Shown here: one piece after another, positions 36,011 through 45,648 of the stretch
Layout of the letters: each line of letters opens with the position of its first letter
Position numbering within the stretch: position 1 is the stretch's first letter
Source: Novosphingobium sp. ST904
GTDB lineage: Bacteria; Pseudomonadota; Alphaproteobacteria; Sphingomonadales; Sphingomonadaceae
DNA length: 64,000 nt
Direction: 5' to 3'
NCBI RefSeq assembly: GCF_001298105.1
Contig: NZ_LGJH01000141.1
Coordinates: 1 to 64,000, forward strand
Translations under genes and position numbers: made by a program
The notes under the pieces: generated by a model
The model's input: the letters and a program-made list of their open reading frames with translations, nothing else
Databases searched by the model: none
What the model was told of the DNA's origin: nothing

Positions 36011-37411
36011 TCAGACCTTCGGGGTCGCGTGCTCGGCCACGAACGCGGCGATCGCCTCGTAGTCGCCCGGCAGTTCGACGCACTTTTCCTCGCGCTCGAA
36101 CAAGTCGCCCACGCGGGCGGGCAGCCCGGAACGCTGACCGGTCGCGCGCTCTACCGCGTCCGGGAACTTGGCGGGATGCGCCGTCGCCAGCGTTACGACG
36201 GGAACGGCAGCGTCGATCCCGGCGGACCGCGCGGCGAACAGGCCGCAAGCGGTGTGCGGGTCGATCAGTTCGCCGCAGTTTTCCCAGGCCCAGCGGATCG
36301 CCTGCGCCATTTCGTCACCATCGGCGCGGGCAGACTGGAACAGTGCCGCGACACCTTCGCGCTGGGCTTCGGTGAGCTTCATGGCCCTGGTCGCCTCGAA
36401 CCCTGCCATCTGCGCAGCCAGCGCGGCGCCATCGCGGCGGCCCAGATCGAACAGGAGGCGTTCGAAGTTGGACGAAACCTGGATGTCCATCGAGGGTGCG
36501 GCAGTTGGCGTGACAGTGCCCTGCGAATAGTCGCCTTCGGCCAGCGCACGGTGAAGGATGTCGTTGACGTTGGTGGCAACGATCAGCTTCTCGACCGGCA
36601 AGCCCATCTGCGCGGCGACGTATCCGGCGAACACATCGCCGAAGTTGCCGGTAGGCACCGAGAAAGCGACCTTGCGGTGCGGTGCGCCAAGCTGGAGACC
36701 TGCAGCAAAGTAATAGACCACCTGGGCCATCAGGCGCGCCCAGTTGATAGAGTTCACGGCGCCGATCGCGAAGCGTCCCGTCACGTCGCGATCGTTGAAC
36801 ATGCGCTTCACCATCGCCTGCGCATCGTCGAAAGAGCCGTCGATGGCGATGTTGTGGACGTTCGGTGCCAGCACCGTCGTCATCTGGCGGCGCTGCACAT
36901 CGGAGACACGGCCGTGCGGGTGGATCATGAAGATATCGACCTTGGCCCGTCCGGCCACCGCGTCGATCGCCGCCGAACCGGTGTCGCCCGAAGTCGCGCC
37001 GACAATGGTCAGGTTACGCTCCGAGCGGCCGAGAAATTCCTCGAACAGCAGGCCCAGCAGCTGCAGCGCCACGTCCTTGAAAGCCAGTGTCGGCCCGTGG
37101 AACAGTTCCAGCACCCACTGCTGCTCGTCCAGCTGCTTGAGCGGCGTTACCGCCTTGTGCGCGAAGCGGCCGTAAGCCTGGGTCGTCAGCTCCAGCAGGC
37201 GGTCGTACGTCAGGCTTCCCTCGACGAAGGGGAACATGATCTTCGCCGCCAGCTCTGCATAAGGCAGGCCCGCCATGGCCGCGATTTCGTCAGCCGAAAA
37301 GCGAGGCCACTCGCGCGGAACATAAAGACCGCCGTCGGAAGCCAGGCCGGCCAGTGTCGCGCCTTCGAAATCGAGCGCGGGAGCGCTGCCACGGGTGCTG
37401 ATATAGTCCAT
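36011..37411 (-). CDS. thrC: Threonine synthase
   Basis: ThrC, 466 residues, a PLP enzyme that converts O-phosphohomoserine to threonine. Class markers include MDYISTRGSAPALDFEGATL at the start, the PLP lysine in FHGPTLAFKDVALQLLG, TIVGATSGDTGSAAIDAVAG, and FSVPTGNFGDVFAGYVAAQM. The ORF is complete and normal in length. Its place at the end of the oxidase run, downstream of surf1, is a common alphaproteobacterial arrangement. Confidence 0.96.
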   Translation of the reverse strand: MDYISTRGSAPALDFEGATLAGLASDGGLYVPREWPRFSADEIAAMAGLPYAELAAKIMFPFVEGSLTYDRLLELTTQAYGRFAHKAVTPLKQLDEQQWVLELFHGPTLAFKDVALQLLGLLFEEFLGRSERNLTIVGATSGDTGSAAIDAVAGRAKVDIFMIHPHGRVSDVQRRQMTTVLAPNVHNIAIDGSFDDAQAMVKRMFNDRDVTGRFAIGAVNSINWARLMAQVVYYFAAGLQLGAPHRKVAFSVPTGNFGDVFAGYVAAQMGLPVEKLIVATNVNDILHRALAEGDYSQGTVTPTAAPSMDIQVSSNFERLLFDLGRRDGAALAAQMAGFEATRAMKLTEAQREGVAALFQSARADGDEMAQAIRWAWENCGELIDPHTACGLFAARSAGIDAAVPVVTLATAHPAKFPDAVERATGQRSGLPARVGDLFEREEKCVELPGDYEAIAAFVAEHATPKV

Positions 37412-37523
37412 CGGGCGCGGTTAGCGGCAGGGGCGCGAAATGAAAAGCCTGTCGTGCAGGTTGGGCAAGAACAATTCCTAAAGCTGGCCGAGGCGAAATT
37501 TCATTCCGGGCTCCGCCTTGCGG

Positions 37524-38090
37524 TCAGGGCCGGCGCCCTTTCGCCAATGCAAGAACGTAGATGACCAGAGCCGTCGCCGCGAAAAAGAACCACTGCACGG
37601 CGTAGGACAAGTGATTGTTCGGTATCTCGGCAGGATCGGGAATGGCGTTCGCCTCCAGCCCCGCCAATGGAGGCGCAGCGACGAGCCTCGGTCCGGGTGC
37701 GATCACACCGTGGACCTCGCCCCCTGCCCAGCCGCCGGCGGCCATGGGCATGCGCGACCATCCGAGTACGACCAAGGCCTTCGTTCCGTCTGCCAAAGTG
37801 CAGTCGGCGGTCTGCGCGGCGCCCGATTCGTCCTTGGCATTGCGCCCGGCAATGCTCGAATGGCCGGTGACGACAGCGCATTCGAGCCGAGCGCGGCGGT
37901 ACAGGAAGCCCTGCTGCTTTTCCTTGCTGCGCGGCCATTCCACTTCGCCGGGCAATTTTTGCGCGCTGGCATAACTGGAAAGCAGCGCTTCCTTTTCGTG
38001 AAGGCGCTGCAATTGCCAGAAGCCGAGCCCCACCATCAGCCCTGCGGCGGCGAGCACGACCAGGGTCGAGAAAATGGGAATGCGGTGCAT
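37524..38090 (-). CDS. SURF1-family cytochrome oxidase assembly protein
   Basis: A 188-residue SURF1 homologue that helps insert heme a into cytochrome oxidase subunit I. It has the two bordering membrane helices typical of SURF1: IFSTLVVLAAAGLMVGLGFW (then QLQRLHEK) near the start and WFFFAATALVIYVLALAKGR at the end. The conserved NNHLSYAVQWF lies before the second helix. The protein is shorter than the usual 230 residues, with a reduced periplasmic domain. It follows ctaE in the operon. Confidence 0.85.
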   Translation of the reverse strand: MHRIPIFSTLVVLAAAGLMVGLGFWQLQRLHEKEALLSSYASAQKLPGEVEWPRSKEKQQGFLYRRARLECAVVTGHSSIAGRNAKDESGAAQTADCTLADGTKALVVLGWSRMPMAAGGWAGGEVHGVIAPGPRLVAAPPLAGLEANAIPDPAEIPNNHLSYAVQWFFFAATALVIYVLALAKGRRP

Positions 38091-38210
38091 CGTGCTTCCT
38101 CGAATCGGGGCCTGCCCCGGATCAGTGTTCCGAAACCGAAAGGGGCAGCCGACGCGAAGTCGGACTGCCCCTTTCGATCGGATCGCCATCGCCCGAATCG
38201 GGCGGCAGCA

Positions 38211-39032
38211 TCAATGCGTCGGGTAACCCCAGCCGCCCCAGATGTAGATGGCGACAAAGAGGAACAGCCACACCACGTCGACGAAGTGCCAGTACCACGC
38301 AGCAGCTTCGAAACCGAAGTGCTGACGCGGCGTGAAGTCGCCGTTGTACGCACGCTTCAGGCAGACGATCAGCATGATGGTGCCGACGATGACGTGGAAG
38401 CCGTGGAAGCCCGTCGCCATGTAGAACGCCGAACCATAGGTGTTCTGGCCGAAGGGGAACGGCGCGTGAACGTATTCATAGGCCTGGATGCAGGAGAACA
38501 GCACGCCAAGAAGGATGGTTGCCCAGAGGCCCTTCTTCAGGCCTTCGCGATCCCCATGGATCAGCGCGTGATGCGCCCAGGTTACCGTGGTGCCCGAGCA
38601 GAGCAGGATCAGCGTGTTCAGCAAGGGCAGGTCGAACGGGTCCATGACCGCCTCGATCGCCTTGGGCGGCCACTGTCCACCGACCGCTTCGGAAAGCGTC
38701 GAGGGGAACAGCGAAAAATCGAAGAAGGCCCAGAACCAGCCGACGAAGAACATCACTTCCGAAGCGATGAACAGGATCATGCCGTAGCGCTGATGAAGCT
38801 GCACGACCGGCGTGTGGTCGCCCGCGTGCGCTTCCTTGATGATCTTCGAGAACCACATGAACATCGAGGCGATCAGGATGGCAAGGCCCAGCCAGGGCAC
38901 GAACTTGCCGCCCGCCATGTCATGCATGAACAGGACCATCCCCGACGTGAATGTCAGCGCGCCGATGGTGGTGGCCAGCGGCGCGATGTCCGGCGGAAGA
39001 ATGTGGTAATCGTGATTCTTGGTACCGGCCAT
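38211..39032 (-). CDS. ctaE: Cytochrome c oxidase subunit III
   Basis: Subunit III of the aa3-type oxidase, 273 residues with seven membrane helices. Recognised by NHDYHILPPDIAPLATTIGA at the N-terminus, IASEVMFFVGWFWAFFDFSL, TVTWAHHALIHGDREGLKKG, MATGFHGFHVIVGTIMLIVC and EAAAWYWHFVDVVWLFLFVA. The start at 39032 (MAGTKNHDYH) is chosen by homology. It is 89 bp downstream of ctaG. Confidence 0.96.
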   Translation of the reverse strand: MAGTKNHDYHILPPDIAPLATTIGALTFTSGMVLFMHDMAGGKFVPWLGLAILIASMFMWFSKIIKEAHAGDHTPVVQLHQRYGMILFIASEVMFFVGWFWAFFDFSLFPSTLSEAVGGQWPPKAIEAVMDPFDLPLLNTLILLCSGTTVTWAHHALIHGDREGLKKGLWATILLGVLFSCIQAYEYVHAPFPFGQNTYGSAFYMATGFHGFHVIVGTIMLIVCLKRAYNGDFTPRQHFGFEAAAWYWHFVDVVWLFLFVAIYIWGGWGYPTH

Positions 39033-39121
39033 GGTGCCTTCTTCCCCGTTCTCGAAACTTCGGTGTTCGATTCTTCCGGTGGGGTAATGCTCCCCCCGTG
39101 ATTTGTTTCCCGCCCCGGGAC

Positions 39122-39712
39122 TTAACCGCCCGTTTGGCTGTGGTCCAGTGTCTTTGCATCGGAGACGCTGGTGACATGGAAGGTGTAGCTGAGCGTGATC
39201 TGCTCCACGTCCTTGTTGTCGGGATCGTTCAGGATTGCCGGATCGACGTAGTAGATCACCGGCATCTTCACCGCTTCGCCCGGCTGGAGCGTCTGCTCGG
39301 TGAAGCAGAAGCACTGGATCTTGTTGAAGTAGCGCGCCGCCTGCTCAGGCTCGACATTGAAGCTCGCCGTGCCGGTGATCACCTTGTCGGAATCGTTTTT
39401 GGCCCAGAAAAGCGCCATATCGCGCTCACCGATGGTCACGGTGTCGGTGCGCTGGAGTGGCTTGAACTGCCACGGCATGCCTCGTTCGACATTGGCGTCG
39501 AAGCGGATCGACATGGTCTTGTCCGTCACCTGCACGGCTGCCGCCTGCGTCTCGTCCACACGGCGCGTAGTCCCGTTGTAGCCGGTAACCTGGCAGAAGA
39601 TGCGATAGAGCGGGACGGAAGCGTAACCGAGGCCCAGCATCAGCAACGCCATCGACAGGGCGATGAAAGCGACGCGCCGGTTGCTGCGGACAGGTGCGAT
39701 CGCCGTCTCCAT
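39122..39712 (-). CDS. ctaG: Cytochrome c oxidase copper-assembly protein CtaG/Cox11
   Basis: A 196-residue Cox11-type protein that delivers copper to the CuB site of subunit I. One N-terminal membrane anchor (VAFIALSMALLMLGLGYASV) is followed by a periplasmic immunoglobulin-like domain. The copper-binding cysteines are in IQCFCFTEQTLQPGE and the late VIYYVDPAILNDPDN is conserved. The start codon overlaps the stop of the small upstream gene (TGATG), so they are coupled. Confidence 0.95.
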   Translation of the reverse strand: METAIAPVRSNRRVAFIALSMALLMLGLGYASVPLYRIFCQVTGYNGTTRRVDETQAAAVQVTDKTMSIRFDANVERGMPWQFKPLQRTDTVTIGERDMALFWAKNDSDKVITGTASFNVEPEQAARYFNKIQCFCFTEQTLQPGEAVKMPVIYYVDPAILNDPDNKDVEQITLSYTFHVTSVSDAKTLDHSQTGG

Positions 39713-39858
39713 CAGCCCATCTTCGCGATCGAGATGAAGAACACCAGCACCACGAACGCCGCGAGGCTGAGCGCCAGCACCCGGTTCCGGCTCCGCCGAA
39801 TCTGCTCCGGCGTGCGGATATCGGGCGTTCCGGGTTCTGGTTGCGGGATGTCGTTCAT
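39712..39858 (-). CDS. Small membrane protein in the cytochrome oxidase operon
   Basis: A 48-residue single-pass protein: a charged N-terminus (TPDIRTPEQIRRSRNRVLA) followed by the helix LSLAAFVVLVFFISIAK. It lies between ctaB and ctaG and shares TGATG with ctaG, where alphaproteobacteria often have a tiny CoxF-like ORF. A role in oxidase assembly or stability is inferred from position and topology, not from a motif. Confidence 0.75.
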   Translation of the reverse strand: MNDIPQPEPGTPDIRTPEQIRRSRNRVLALSLAAFVVLVFFISIAKMG

Positions 39859-39869
39859 GCTTCGATCTT

Positions 39870-40787
39870 TCACAGGACGATGAAGCGATCCACCACCAGC
39901 GCCGCGAACAGCACGAAGAGGTAGAGCACGGAATAGGCGAAGAGCTGCTTTTCCGGCTTCATCGTATCCTCGAGTCCGCTGCGTTCCCGCAGCCCGACAC
40001 GAACGGAGAACGCCAGGAACAGCGTGGAAAGCACGATCGCGGAAACCCCGTAGACGGCCCCGGCACCGCCGATCCACCATGGCAGCACCGAAAGCGGCAG
40101 CAGGAGGATGGCGTAGAGCAGGATCTGGCGGCGCGTGGCCTTCTCGCCCGCGACGACCGGCATCATCGGGATGCCGACCTTGGCGTAATCGCTTTTGACG
40201 AACAGCGCGAGCGCCCAGAAATGCGGCGGGGTCCAGAAGAATATGATGGCAAAGAGCAACACCGGCATCAGCGTGACATGTCCGGTCGCGGCAACCCAAC
40301 CGATCAACGGAGGGAACGCGCCGGCGCCGCCACCGATCACGATGTTCTGCGGCGTGCGCGGCTTCAGCCAGATCGTGTAGATCACGGCATAATAGATGAT
40401 CGAGATCGCAAGGATCGCAGCAGGAAGCCAGCCGACCGCGAAGCCCATCAGGAATACCGAGACGGCGCAGAGCACGCCCGCGAAATCGCGCGCCGTGGTG
40501 CGGTCGAGACGGCCCTGCGGCAGGGGGCGCTTCGAAGTGCGCTTCATCCCGGCGTCAAGATCCGCTTCCCACCATTGGTTGAGCGCGGCCGCCCCTCCCG
40601 CGCCCATGGCGATGCACAGGATCGCGGTGAACGCGAGAACAGGATTGATCCGCTCAGGCGCGGCAAGCAGGCCGCAAAGGCCGGTGAAAATGACCAGGCT
40701 CATCACCCGCGGCTTGGTCAGCGCGAAGAGATCGCGCCAGTCGGCCGGGAGCGGAGCGGCGGCAGTAGTGGGACTCGTAGTCATCAT
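39870..40787 (-). CDS. ctaB: Heme o synthase (protoheme IX farnesyltransferase)
   Basis: CtaB, about 305 residues, farnesylates heme b to heme o on the way to heme a. It has the polyprenyltransferase motif [20 protein letters not shown] with both aspartates, [17 protein letters not shown] near the start, and [20 protein letters not shown]. Multiple membrane helices run throughout. The start at 40787 ([13 protein letters not shown]) is the first sensible start after the ctaD stop; an ATG at 40802 is possible. It is essential for the aa3 oxidase encoded around it. Confidence 0.95.
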   Translation of the reverse strand: MMTTSPTTAAAPLPADWRDLFALTKPRVMSLVIFTGLCGLLAAPERINPVLAFTAILCIAMGAGGAAALNQWWEADLDAGMKRTSKRPLPQGRLDRTTARDFAGVLCAVSVFLMGFAVGWLPAAILAISIIYYAVIYTIWLKPRTPQNIVIGGGAGAFPPLIGWVAATGHVTLMPVLLFAIIFFWTPPHFWALALFVKSDYAKVGIPMMPVVAGEKATRRQILLYAILLLPLSVLPWWIGGAGAVYGVSAIVLSTLFLAFSVRVGLRERSGLEDTMKPEKQLFAYSVLYLFVLFAALVVDRFIVL

Positions 40788-40875
40788 GGTGCTTGGCCCC
40801 ATACACCCGCAAAGGCCCGAAAAGCGAGGGCCTGGGAACCGGTCGTCGTCCCGGCACTCGACGAGAGAGGCTCGA

Positions 40876-42564
40876 TCAGTGGTGAGCCGCATCCTCGATC
40901 ACGGGGAGCGTCTCGAACTGGTGGAACGGCGGCGGGCTGGTCAGCGTCCACTCAAGCGTGGTCGCACCTTCACCCCAATAGCTGTCCTCGGCCTTGCGAC
41001 CGGCCAGGAAAGCATAGGCGATGTTGATGAACCAGACCACGAGGCTGGTCGCCATGACCATGTAGCCGATCGTCGCGACGTGGTTCCAGTGCTGGTACGC
41101 CTCAGCATAGTCCGGATAGCGGCGCGGCATGCCCTGCAGCCCGAGGAAGTGCATCGGGAAGAAGATCATGTTCACGCCGACGAAGAAGATCCAGAAATGG
41201 ACGTGAGCGAGGAACTCGGAATGCATCCGGCCGCTCATCTTCGGGAACCAGTAGTAGAACCCGGCGAAGAGCGCAGTGACGGCACCCAGTGAGAGCACGT
41301 AGTGGAAATGCGCCACGACGTAGTAGGTGTCGTGCAGCACGTCGTCGACGCCGCCGTTCGCCAGCACCACGCCGGTCACGCCGCCGACGGTGAAGAGGAA
41401 GATGAAGCCGATCGCCCAGACCATCGGGCTCTTGAACTCGACCGAACCGCCCCACATCGTCGCGATCCACGAGAAGATCTTGATGCCCGTAGGCACCGCG
41501 ATGACCATGGTGGCGGCGGTGAAGTACATCTTCGTGTTCACCGACATGCCGGTGGCGTACATGTGGTGTGCCCAGACGATGAAGCCGACGACACCGATCG
41601 CGACCATCGCATAGGCCATGCCGAGGTAGCCAAACACCGGCTTCTTCGAGAAGGTCGAGATGATCTGCGAGATGATGCCGAAGCCGGGCAGGATCATGAT
41701 GTAGACTTCGGGGTGACCGAAGAACCAGAACAGGTGCTGGTAAAGCACCGGATCGCCGCCGCCCGAAGGATCGAAGAAGGTGGTGCCGAAGTTGCGGTCG
41801 GTCAGCAGCATGGTGATCGCAGCGGCCAGAACCGGCAGCGAGAGCAACAACAGGAACGCGGTAACCAGCATCGACCACACGAAGAGCGGCATCTTGTGCA
41901 TGGTCATGCCGGGGGCACGCATGTTGAAGATCGTGGTGATGAAGTTGATCGCGCCCATGATCGAGCCGGCGCCCGAAAGGTGCAGCGCGAAGATGCCGAA
42001 GTCGACCGCGGGTCCGGGCGAGCCGGTGGTCGAGAGCGGGGCATAGACGGTCCAGCCCGTACCCGCGCCAAGCCCCGTGCCACCAGGCACGAAGGCCGAG
42101 CACAGCAGCGAGATGAAGCCCGCCACGGTCAGCCAGAACGAAATGTTGTTCATGCGCGGGAAGGCCATGTCCGGCGCGCCGATCATGAGCGGCACGAACC
42201 AGTTGCCGAAGCCGCCGATCATCGCCGGCATGACCATGAAGAACACCATGATGAGGCCATGGGCCGTTATCAGGACGTTCCAGACATGCAGCGTGGAGTT
42301 GAAGTCAGGGTTGGTCGCGCCGAACCAGCGGGCGAAGATATCCAGGTACTGGATGCCCGGTTCGGCCAGTTCGACGCGCATCATGCCCGAAAAGGCGCCG
42401 CCGATGATCCCCGCGATGATCGCGAAGATCAGGTACATCGTTCCGATGTCCTTGTGGTTGGTGGACATGAACCAGCGCGCGAAAAAGCTCGGCTTATGGT
42501 CGTGATCTGCGTGTCCGTGGTGATCCACGTGACCTTGGAAATGCTCTGGAGCGGTGGTTGCCAT
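40876..42564 (-). CDS. ctaD: Cytochrome c oxidase subunit I
   Basis: The heme-copper catalytic subunit, 562 residues with twelve helices. Key parts: [20 protein letters not shown], the heme-ligand region [40 protein letters not shown] (CuB His and cross-linked Tyr), [10 protein letters not shown], and [25 protein letters not shown] with the Tyr marks an A-type heme-copper oxidase. An N-terminal His-rich tail ([17 protein letters not shown]) may help copper handling. It follows ctaC. Confidence 0.98.
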   Translation of the reverse strand: MATTAPEHFQGHVDHHGHADHDHKPSFFARWFMSTNHKDIGTMYLIFAIIAGIIGGAFSGMMRVELAEPGIQYLDIFARWFGATNPDFNSTLHVWNVLITAHGLIMVFFMVMPAMIGGFGNWFVPLMIGAPDMAFPRMNNISFWLTVAGFISLLCSAFVPGGTGLGAGTGWTVYAPLSTTGSPGPAVDFGIFALHLSGAGSIMGAINFITTIFNMRAPGMTMHKMPLFVWSMLVTAFLLLLSLPVLAAAITMLLTDRNFGTTFFDPSGGGDPVLYQHLFWFFGHPEVYIMILPGFGIISQIISTFSKKPVFGYLGMAYAMVAIGVVGFIVWAHHMYATGMSVNTKMYFTAATMVIAVPTGIKIFSWIATMWGGSVEFKSPMVWAIGFIFLFTVGGVTGVVLANGGVDDVLHDTYYVVAHFHYVLSLGAVTALFAGFYYWFPKMSGRMHSEFLAHVHFWIFFVGVNMIFFPMHFLGLQGMPRRYPDYAEAYQHWNHVATIGYMVMATSLVVWFINIAYAFLAGRKAEDSYWGEGATTLEWTLTSPPPFHQFETLPVIEDAAHH

Positions 42565-42591
42565 GGTTGGACCCTGTCCTTCGATTCGCTC

Positions 42592-43647
42592 TTATTCGGC
42601 TGCGGCTGTCGCGTCGGAGGCGGCTGCCTCCGTCGCTTCGGCCGTGGCGACTGCGGCAGGGGCCGCTGCGGTGGATGCTGCCGGCGCAACTGCGGCGGCA
42701 GGCTTGGCCTGACCATCGATCACGCCGCCGGCGTGGGACAGCACCCAGGCATCGTATTGTGCACGGGGAAGCGCTTCGACCGCGATCGGCATGTAGCCGT
42801 GCTTGGCGCCGCACAGTTCCGAGCACTGGCCGTAGTAGACCCCGGGCTTCTCGACCAGGAGCACCTTCTCGTTGATGCGGCCGGGAACGGCGTCGAGCTT
42901 GAACCACAGCGAGGGCACCGCAAACGAGTGAATCACGTCGGCTGCGGTGATCTGGAGCCGGATCGGTTCACCCACCGGCACGACCATGCGGTTGTCGACC
43001 TCAAGGTGCGAGGGACCGTCCCAGGGCTTGGAACCCACTTCGCGCACGCCGTTGTTGATGACCGGCTGACCGGGAAGGTTGAGCATGTTCGAGACGACTT
43101 CGAAGTCGCCATTGTCGGGGTAACCGTAAGTCCAGAACCATTGGTTGCCCGTGACCTTGATGGTCAGCGCGCCTTTCTGGGCCGGCTTGTACTGCTTGGC
43201 GATCAGGTCGATCGAGGGAACCGCGATGCCGATCAGGATCAGCACCGGAACCAGGGTCCATACCACTTCGAGGATCGTGTTGTGGCTGGTTTTCGACGCG
43301 ACCGGGTTGGCGCGGCGATTGAAGCGCACCGCGATGATCACCAGCAGCAGCAGGACGAAGAGCGTGATCGCCGTGATGATCGGCATGAGCACGCCATCAT
43401 GGATCCACTCGCCATATTCGCCGAGCTTGGAAAATTGTTGCTGGAGACCGATTCCGCCTTCGACCGGCATGCCGATACCCGGCGTCGGCTTCATCGGCGT
43501 ATAGCCGGCCACCGCTGCGGGTGCCGCATCGGAAGCACCTGCCGCCGCAAGCGCCGGAACGGTGAAAAGCGCCAGAACTCCGGCTGAAACGATACCGAGA
43601 GCCTTTGCAGCCTCGCCCAAGGTACGAACGGTTTTGCCCAATATCAT
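42592..43647 (-). CDS. ctaC: Cytochrome c oxidase subunit II
   Basis: Subunit II, 351 residues. A signal sequence and two membrane helices precede the periplasmic cupredoxin domain. The CuA site is complete: YYGQCSELCGAKHGYMPIAV with both cysteines, His, Met and Glu. IHSFAVPSLWFKLDAVPGR contributes the other His. The C-terminal 35 residues are an Ala/Thr-rich low-complexity tail. The start at 43647 gives MILGKTVRTLGEAAKAL. First gene of the long minus-strand run, so the main oxidase promoter should lie in 43650-43850, where it is divergent from pyrE. Confidence 0.96.
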   Translation of the reverse strand: MILGKTVRTLGEAAKALGIVSAGVLALFTVPALAAAGASDAAPAAVAGYTPMKPTPGIGMPVEGGIGLQQQFSKLGEYGEWIHDGVLMPIITAITLFVLLLLVIIAVRFNRRANPVASKTSHNTILEVVWTLVPVLILIGIAVPSIDLIAKQYKPAQKGALTIKVTGNQWFWTYGYPDNGDFEVVSNMLNLPGQPVINNGVREVGSKPWDGPSHLEVDNRMVVPVGEPIRLQITAADVIHSFAVPSLWFKLDAVPGRINEKVLLVEKPGVYYGQCSELCGAKHGYMPIAVEALPRAQYDAWVLSHAGGVIDGQAKPAAAVAPAASTAAAPAAVATAEATEAAASDATAAAE

Positions 43648-43853
43648 GGTTATAGCGCTTCCGTTTTCTTTATGAACGCGCAGTGAGTCGCCTCCCAAGC
43701 GCGCACCCCTATTGCGGAGGCTTTGTGCCCCCCTTCACCGGGGGCTATACGCGGCCTTGCCGCCCGTCTCAAGCGCCTCTAGGGGATTTTTGACGCGCGG
43801 GGCCTCGCCGCCGTGCCAGAACATTGCAAATTGCACCAAAGGATTACCCCCCG

Positions 43854-44438
43854 ATGCAGGAAGAAGAAGTCCTCGCCGAGTTCCGCGCCAGCAAGGCTTT
43901 GCTTGAGGGGCATTTCCTGCTTTCCTCGGGCCGACACAGTGCGCACTACCTGCAATGCGCCCGTGTTCTGATGAACCCCGACCGCGCCGCGAGACTCGCC
44001 GTCGCGCTCGCCGCAAAACTCCCCCACGATATTCGCAAGTCCATCACCAAGGTCGTTTCCCCGGCGATGGGCGGGGTCATCATCGGCCAGGAAATGGGCC
44101 GCGCGCTTCAGGTCGACGCGATGTTCGTCGAGCGCCCCACCGGCACGTTCGAACTGCGCCGCGGCTTTGCCCTCGAACCGGGCGACAAGGTGCTGATGGT
44201 CGAGGACGTGGTCACGACCGGCCTGTCCAGCCGCGAGGCGATCAAGGCGATCGAGGAAGCCGGCGGCGAAGTGGTTGCGGCAGCCTCGCTGGTTGATCGC
44301 ACGGCCGGCGCCGTCGATCTCGGGGTGCCGTTCTTCCCACTCGTCGCGCTCAACTTCCCGACTTACGCCGATGACGAAGTTCCGGCCGAACTGGCCGCCA
44401 AGCCCGCAACCAAGCCCGGCAGCCGGGCACAGGTCTGA
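43854..44438 (+). CDS. pyrE: Orotate phosphoribosyltransferase
   Basis: PyrE, 194 residues, makes OMP from orotate and PRPP in pyrimidine synthesis. The PRPP loop is VLMVEDVVTTGLSSREAI and the N-terminal FLLSSGRHSAHYLQCARVL and VVSPAMGGVIIGQEMGRAL are typical of the longer alphaproteobacterial type. ATG 43854 follows AAAGGA. It begins the pyrE-pdxJ-acpS-lepB run and is divergent from ctaC. Confidence 0.94.
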   Translation: MQEEEVLAEFRASKALLEGHFLLSSGRHSAHYLQCARVLMNPDRAARLAVALAAKLPHDIRKSITKVVSPAMGGVIIGQEMGRALQVDAMFVERPTGTFELRRGFALEPGDKVLMVEDVVTTGLSSREAIKAIEEAGGEVVAAASLVDRTAGAVDLGVPFFPLVALNFPTYADDEVPAELAAKPATKPGSRAQV

Positions 44439-44455
44439 GCCTCTAGGGGGAAGCG

Positions 44456-45201
44456 ATGGTGAGCAGCGTTCTCAATCCGGGGCGGCTTCGCCTCGGCGTC
44501 AACATCGACCATGTGGCCACCATCCGCAACGCGCGCGGCGGCGAGCACCCCGATCCGGCGCGCGCCGCCCGGATCGTCGCCGAGGCCGGCGGCGACGGCA
44601 TCACCGTGCATCTGCGCGAAGATCGCCGCCACATCCGCGACGAAGACCTCGAACGCGTGGCGACTGCAACCGGGTTGCCGATCAACCTGGAAATGGCGGC
44701 AACGACGAGATGCTCGAGATCGCCCTGCGCCATCGCCCTCATGCCGCGTGCATCGTGCCGGAACGGCGCGAGGAGCGCACCACCGAAGGCGGACTGGACG
44801 CCGCCGGCCTGCACAACAGGCTTGCCCCGATCGTCTCGCGCCTCTCGGACGCCGGCATTCGCGTGAGCCTGTTCATCGCCCCGGAAGCGCGCCAGATCGA
44901 AGCGGCCATGAAGCTTGGCGCGCCGGTGGTCGAGTTCCACACCGGCGAATATGCCCATGCCACCGGCGCCGACGTCGCCACCGAACTCAGGCGGATCGCC
45001 GACATGGCCGCGCTGGCGGCCAAGAACGGCATCGAGCCCCATGCCGGGCACGGCCTTACTTACGAGAATGTCCAGCCGATTGCCGCGATTCCGCAACTGG
45101 CGGAACTCAACATCGGCCACTACCTTATCGGCGAGGCGATATTCTGCGGGCTCGACGCCAGCGTGCGCAAGATGCGCGCCCTGATGGACGAGGTCAGGTA
45201 A
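44456..45201 (+). CDS. pdxJ: Pyridoxine 5'-phosphate synthase (frameshifted near 44702)
   Basis: PdxJ condenses 1-deoxyxylulose 5-phosphate with 3-amino-2-oxopropyl phosphate to form vitamin B6. Conserved parts are [44 protein letters not shown] after repair, [16 protein letters not shown] and [14 protein letters not shown]. One base is missing near 44702: MAATTRC should read [12 protein letters not shown]. The repaired length is 248 residues, normal for PdxJ. It is 17 bp after pyrE and 17 bp before acpS. Confidence 0.94.
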
Positions 45202-45218
45202 AAAGGACCCGGCATTCC

Positions 45219-45629
45219 ATGATCATCGGCCTCGGCTCGGACTTGTGCAACATCGAGCGAATCCAGAACTCGCTCGACAGGTTCGGTGAGCGTTTCGAGA
45301 ACCGCGTCTTCACCGAGCTGGAGCGCACCAAGGCCAATCGCCGGCCTTTCACCAAGGCCGGCACCCTGGCGAAGCGGTTCGCGGCGAAGGAAGCGTTTTC
45401 CAAGGCGGTCGGGACCGGCTTCAAGGCCGGAGTGTTCATGAAGGACATCGGAGTGGCCAATGCCCCGTCCGGCGCGCCCACCCTGGCTCTCACCGGCGGG
45501 GCGAAGACGCGGCTTGATTCCCTGATTCCCGCCGGTCATGAAGCCGTGGTTCACCTCACGCTCACCGACGATCATCCATGGGCGCAGGCCTTCGTAATCA
45601 TCGAAGCACGCCCGATTCCCCATTCCTGA
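45219..45629 (+). CDS. acpS: Holo-[acyl-carrier-protein] synthase
   Basis: AcpS, 136 residues, transfers 4'-phosphopantetheine to acyl carrier protein. The start [20 protein letters not shown] carries the Mg-binding Asp. The second motif is [18 protein letters not shown], with Lys and Glu. The pdxJ-acpS-lepB order is widely conserved in alphaproteobacteria. ATG 45219 has a nearby AAAAGGA. Confidence 0.95.
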   Translation: MIIGLGSDLCNIERIQNSLDRFGERFENRVFTELERTKANRRPFTKAGTLAKRFAAKEAFSKAVGTGFKAGVFMKDIGVANAPSGAPTLALTGGAKTRLDSLIPAGHEAVVHLTLTDDHPWAQAFVIIEARPIPHS

Positions 45630-45648
45630 CGCCGAGTATCCCCGGGAC

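Noticed and set aside
39712..40299. A 195-codon frame ending in the 48-residue oxidase operon protein
   Set aside because: The upstream part is a shadow of ctaB; only the last 48 codons have a good start and a membrane helix.
41302..43587. Long plus-strand open frame opposite ctaC and ctaD
   Set aside because: His/Arg/Asp-rich shadow of two certain oxidase genes with no recognisable domain.
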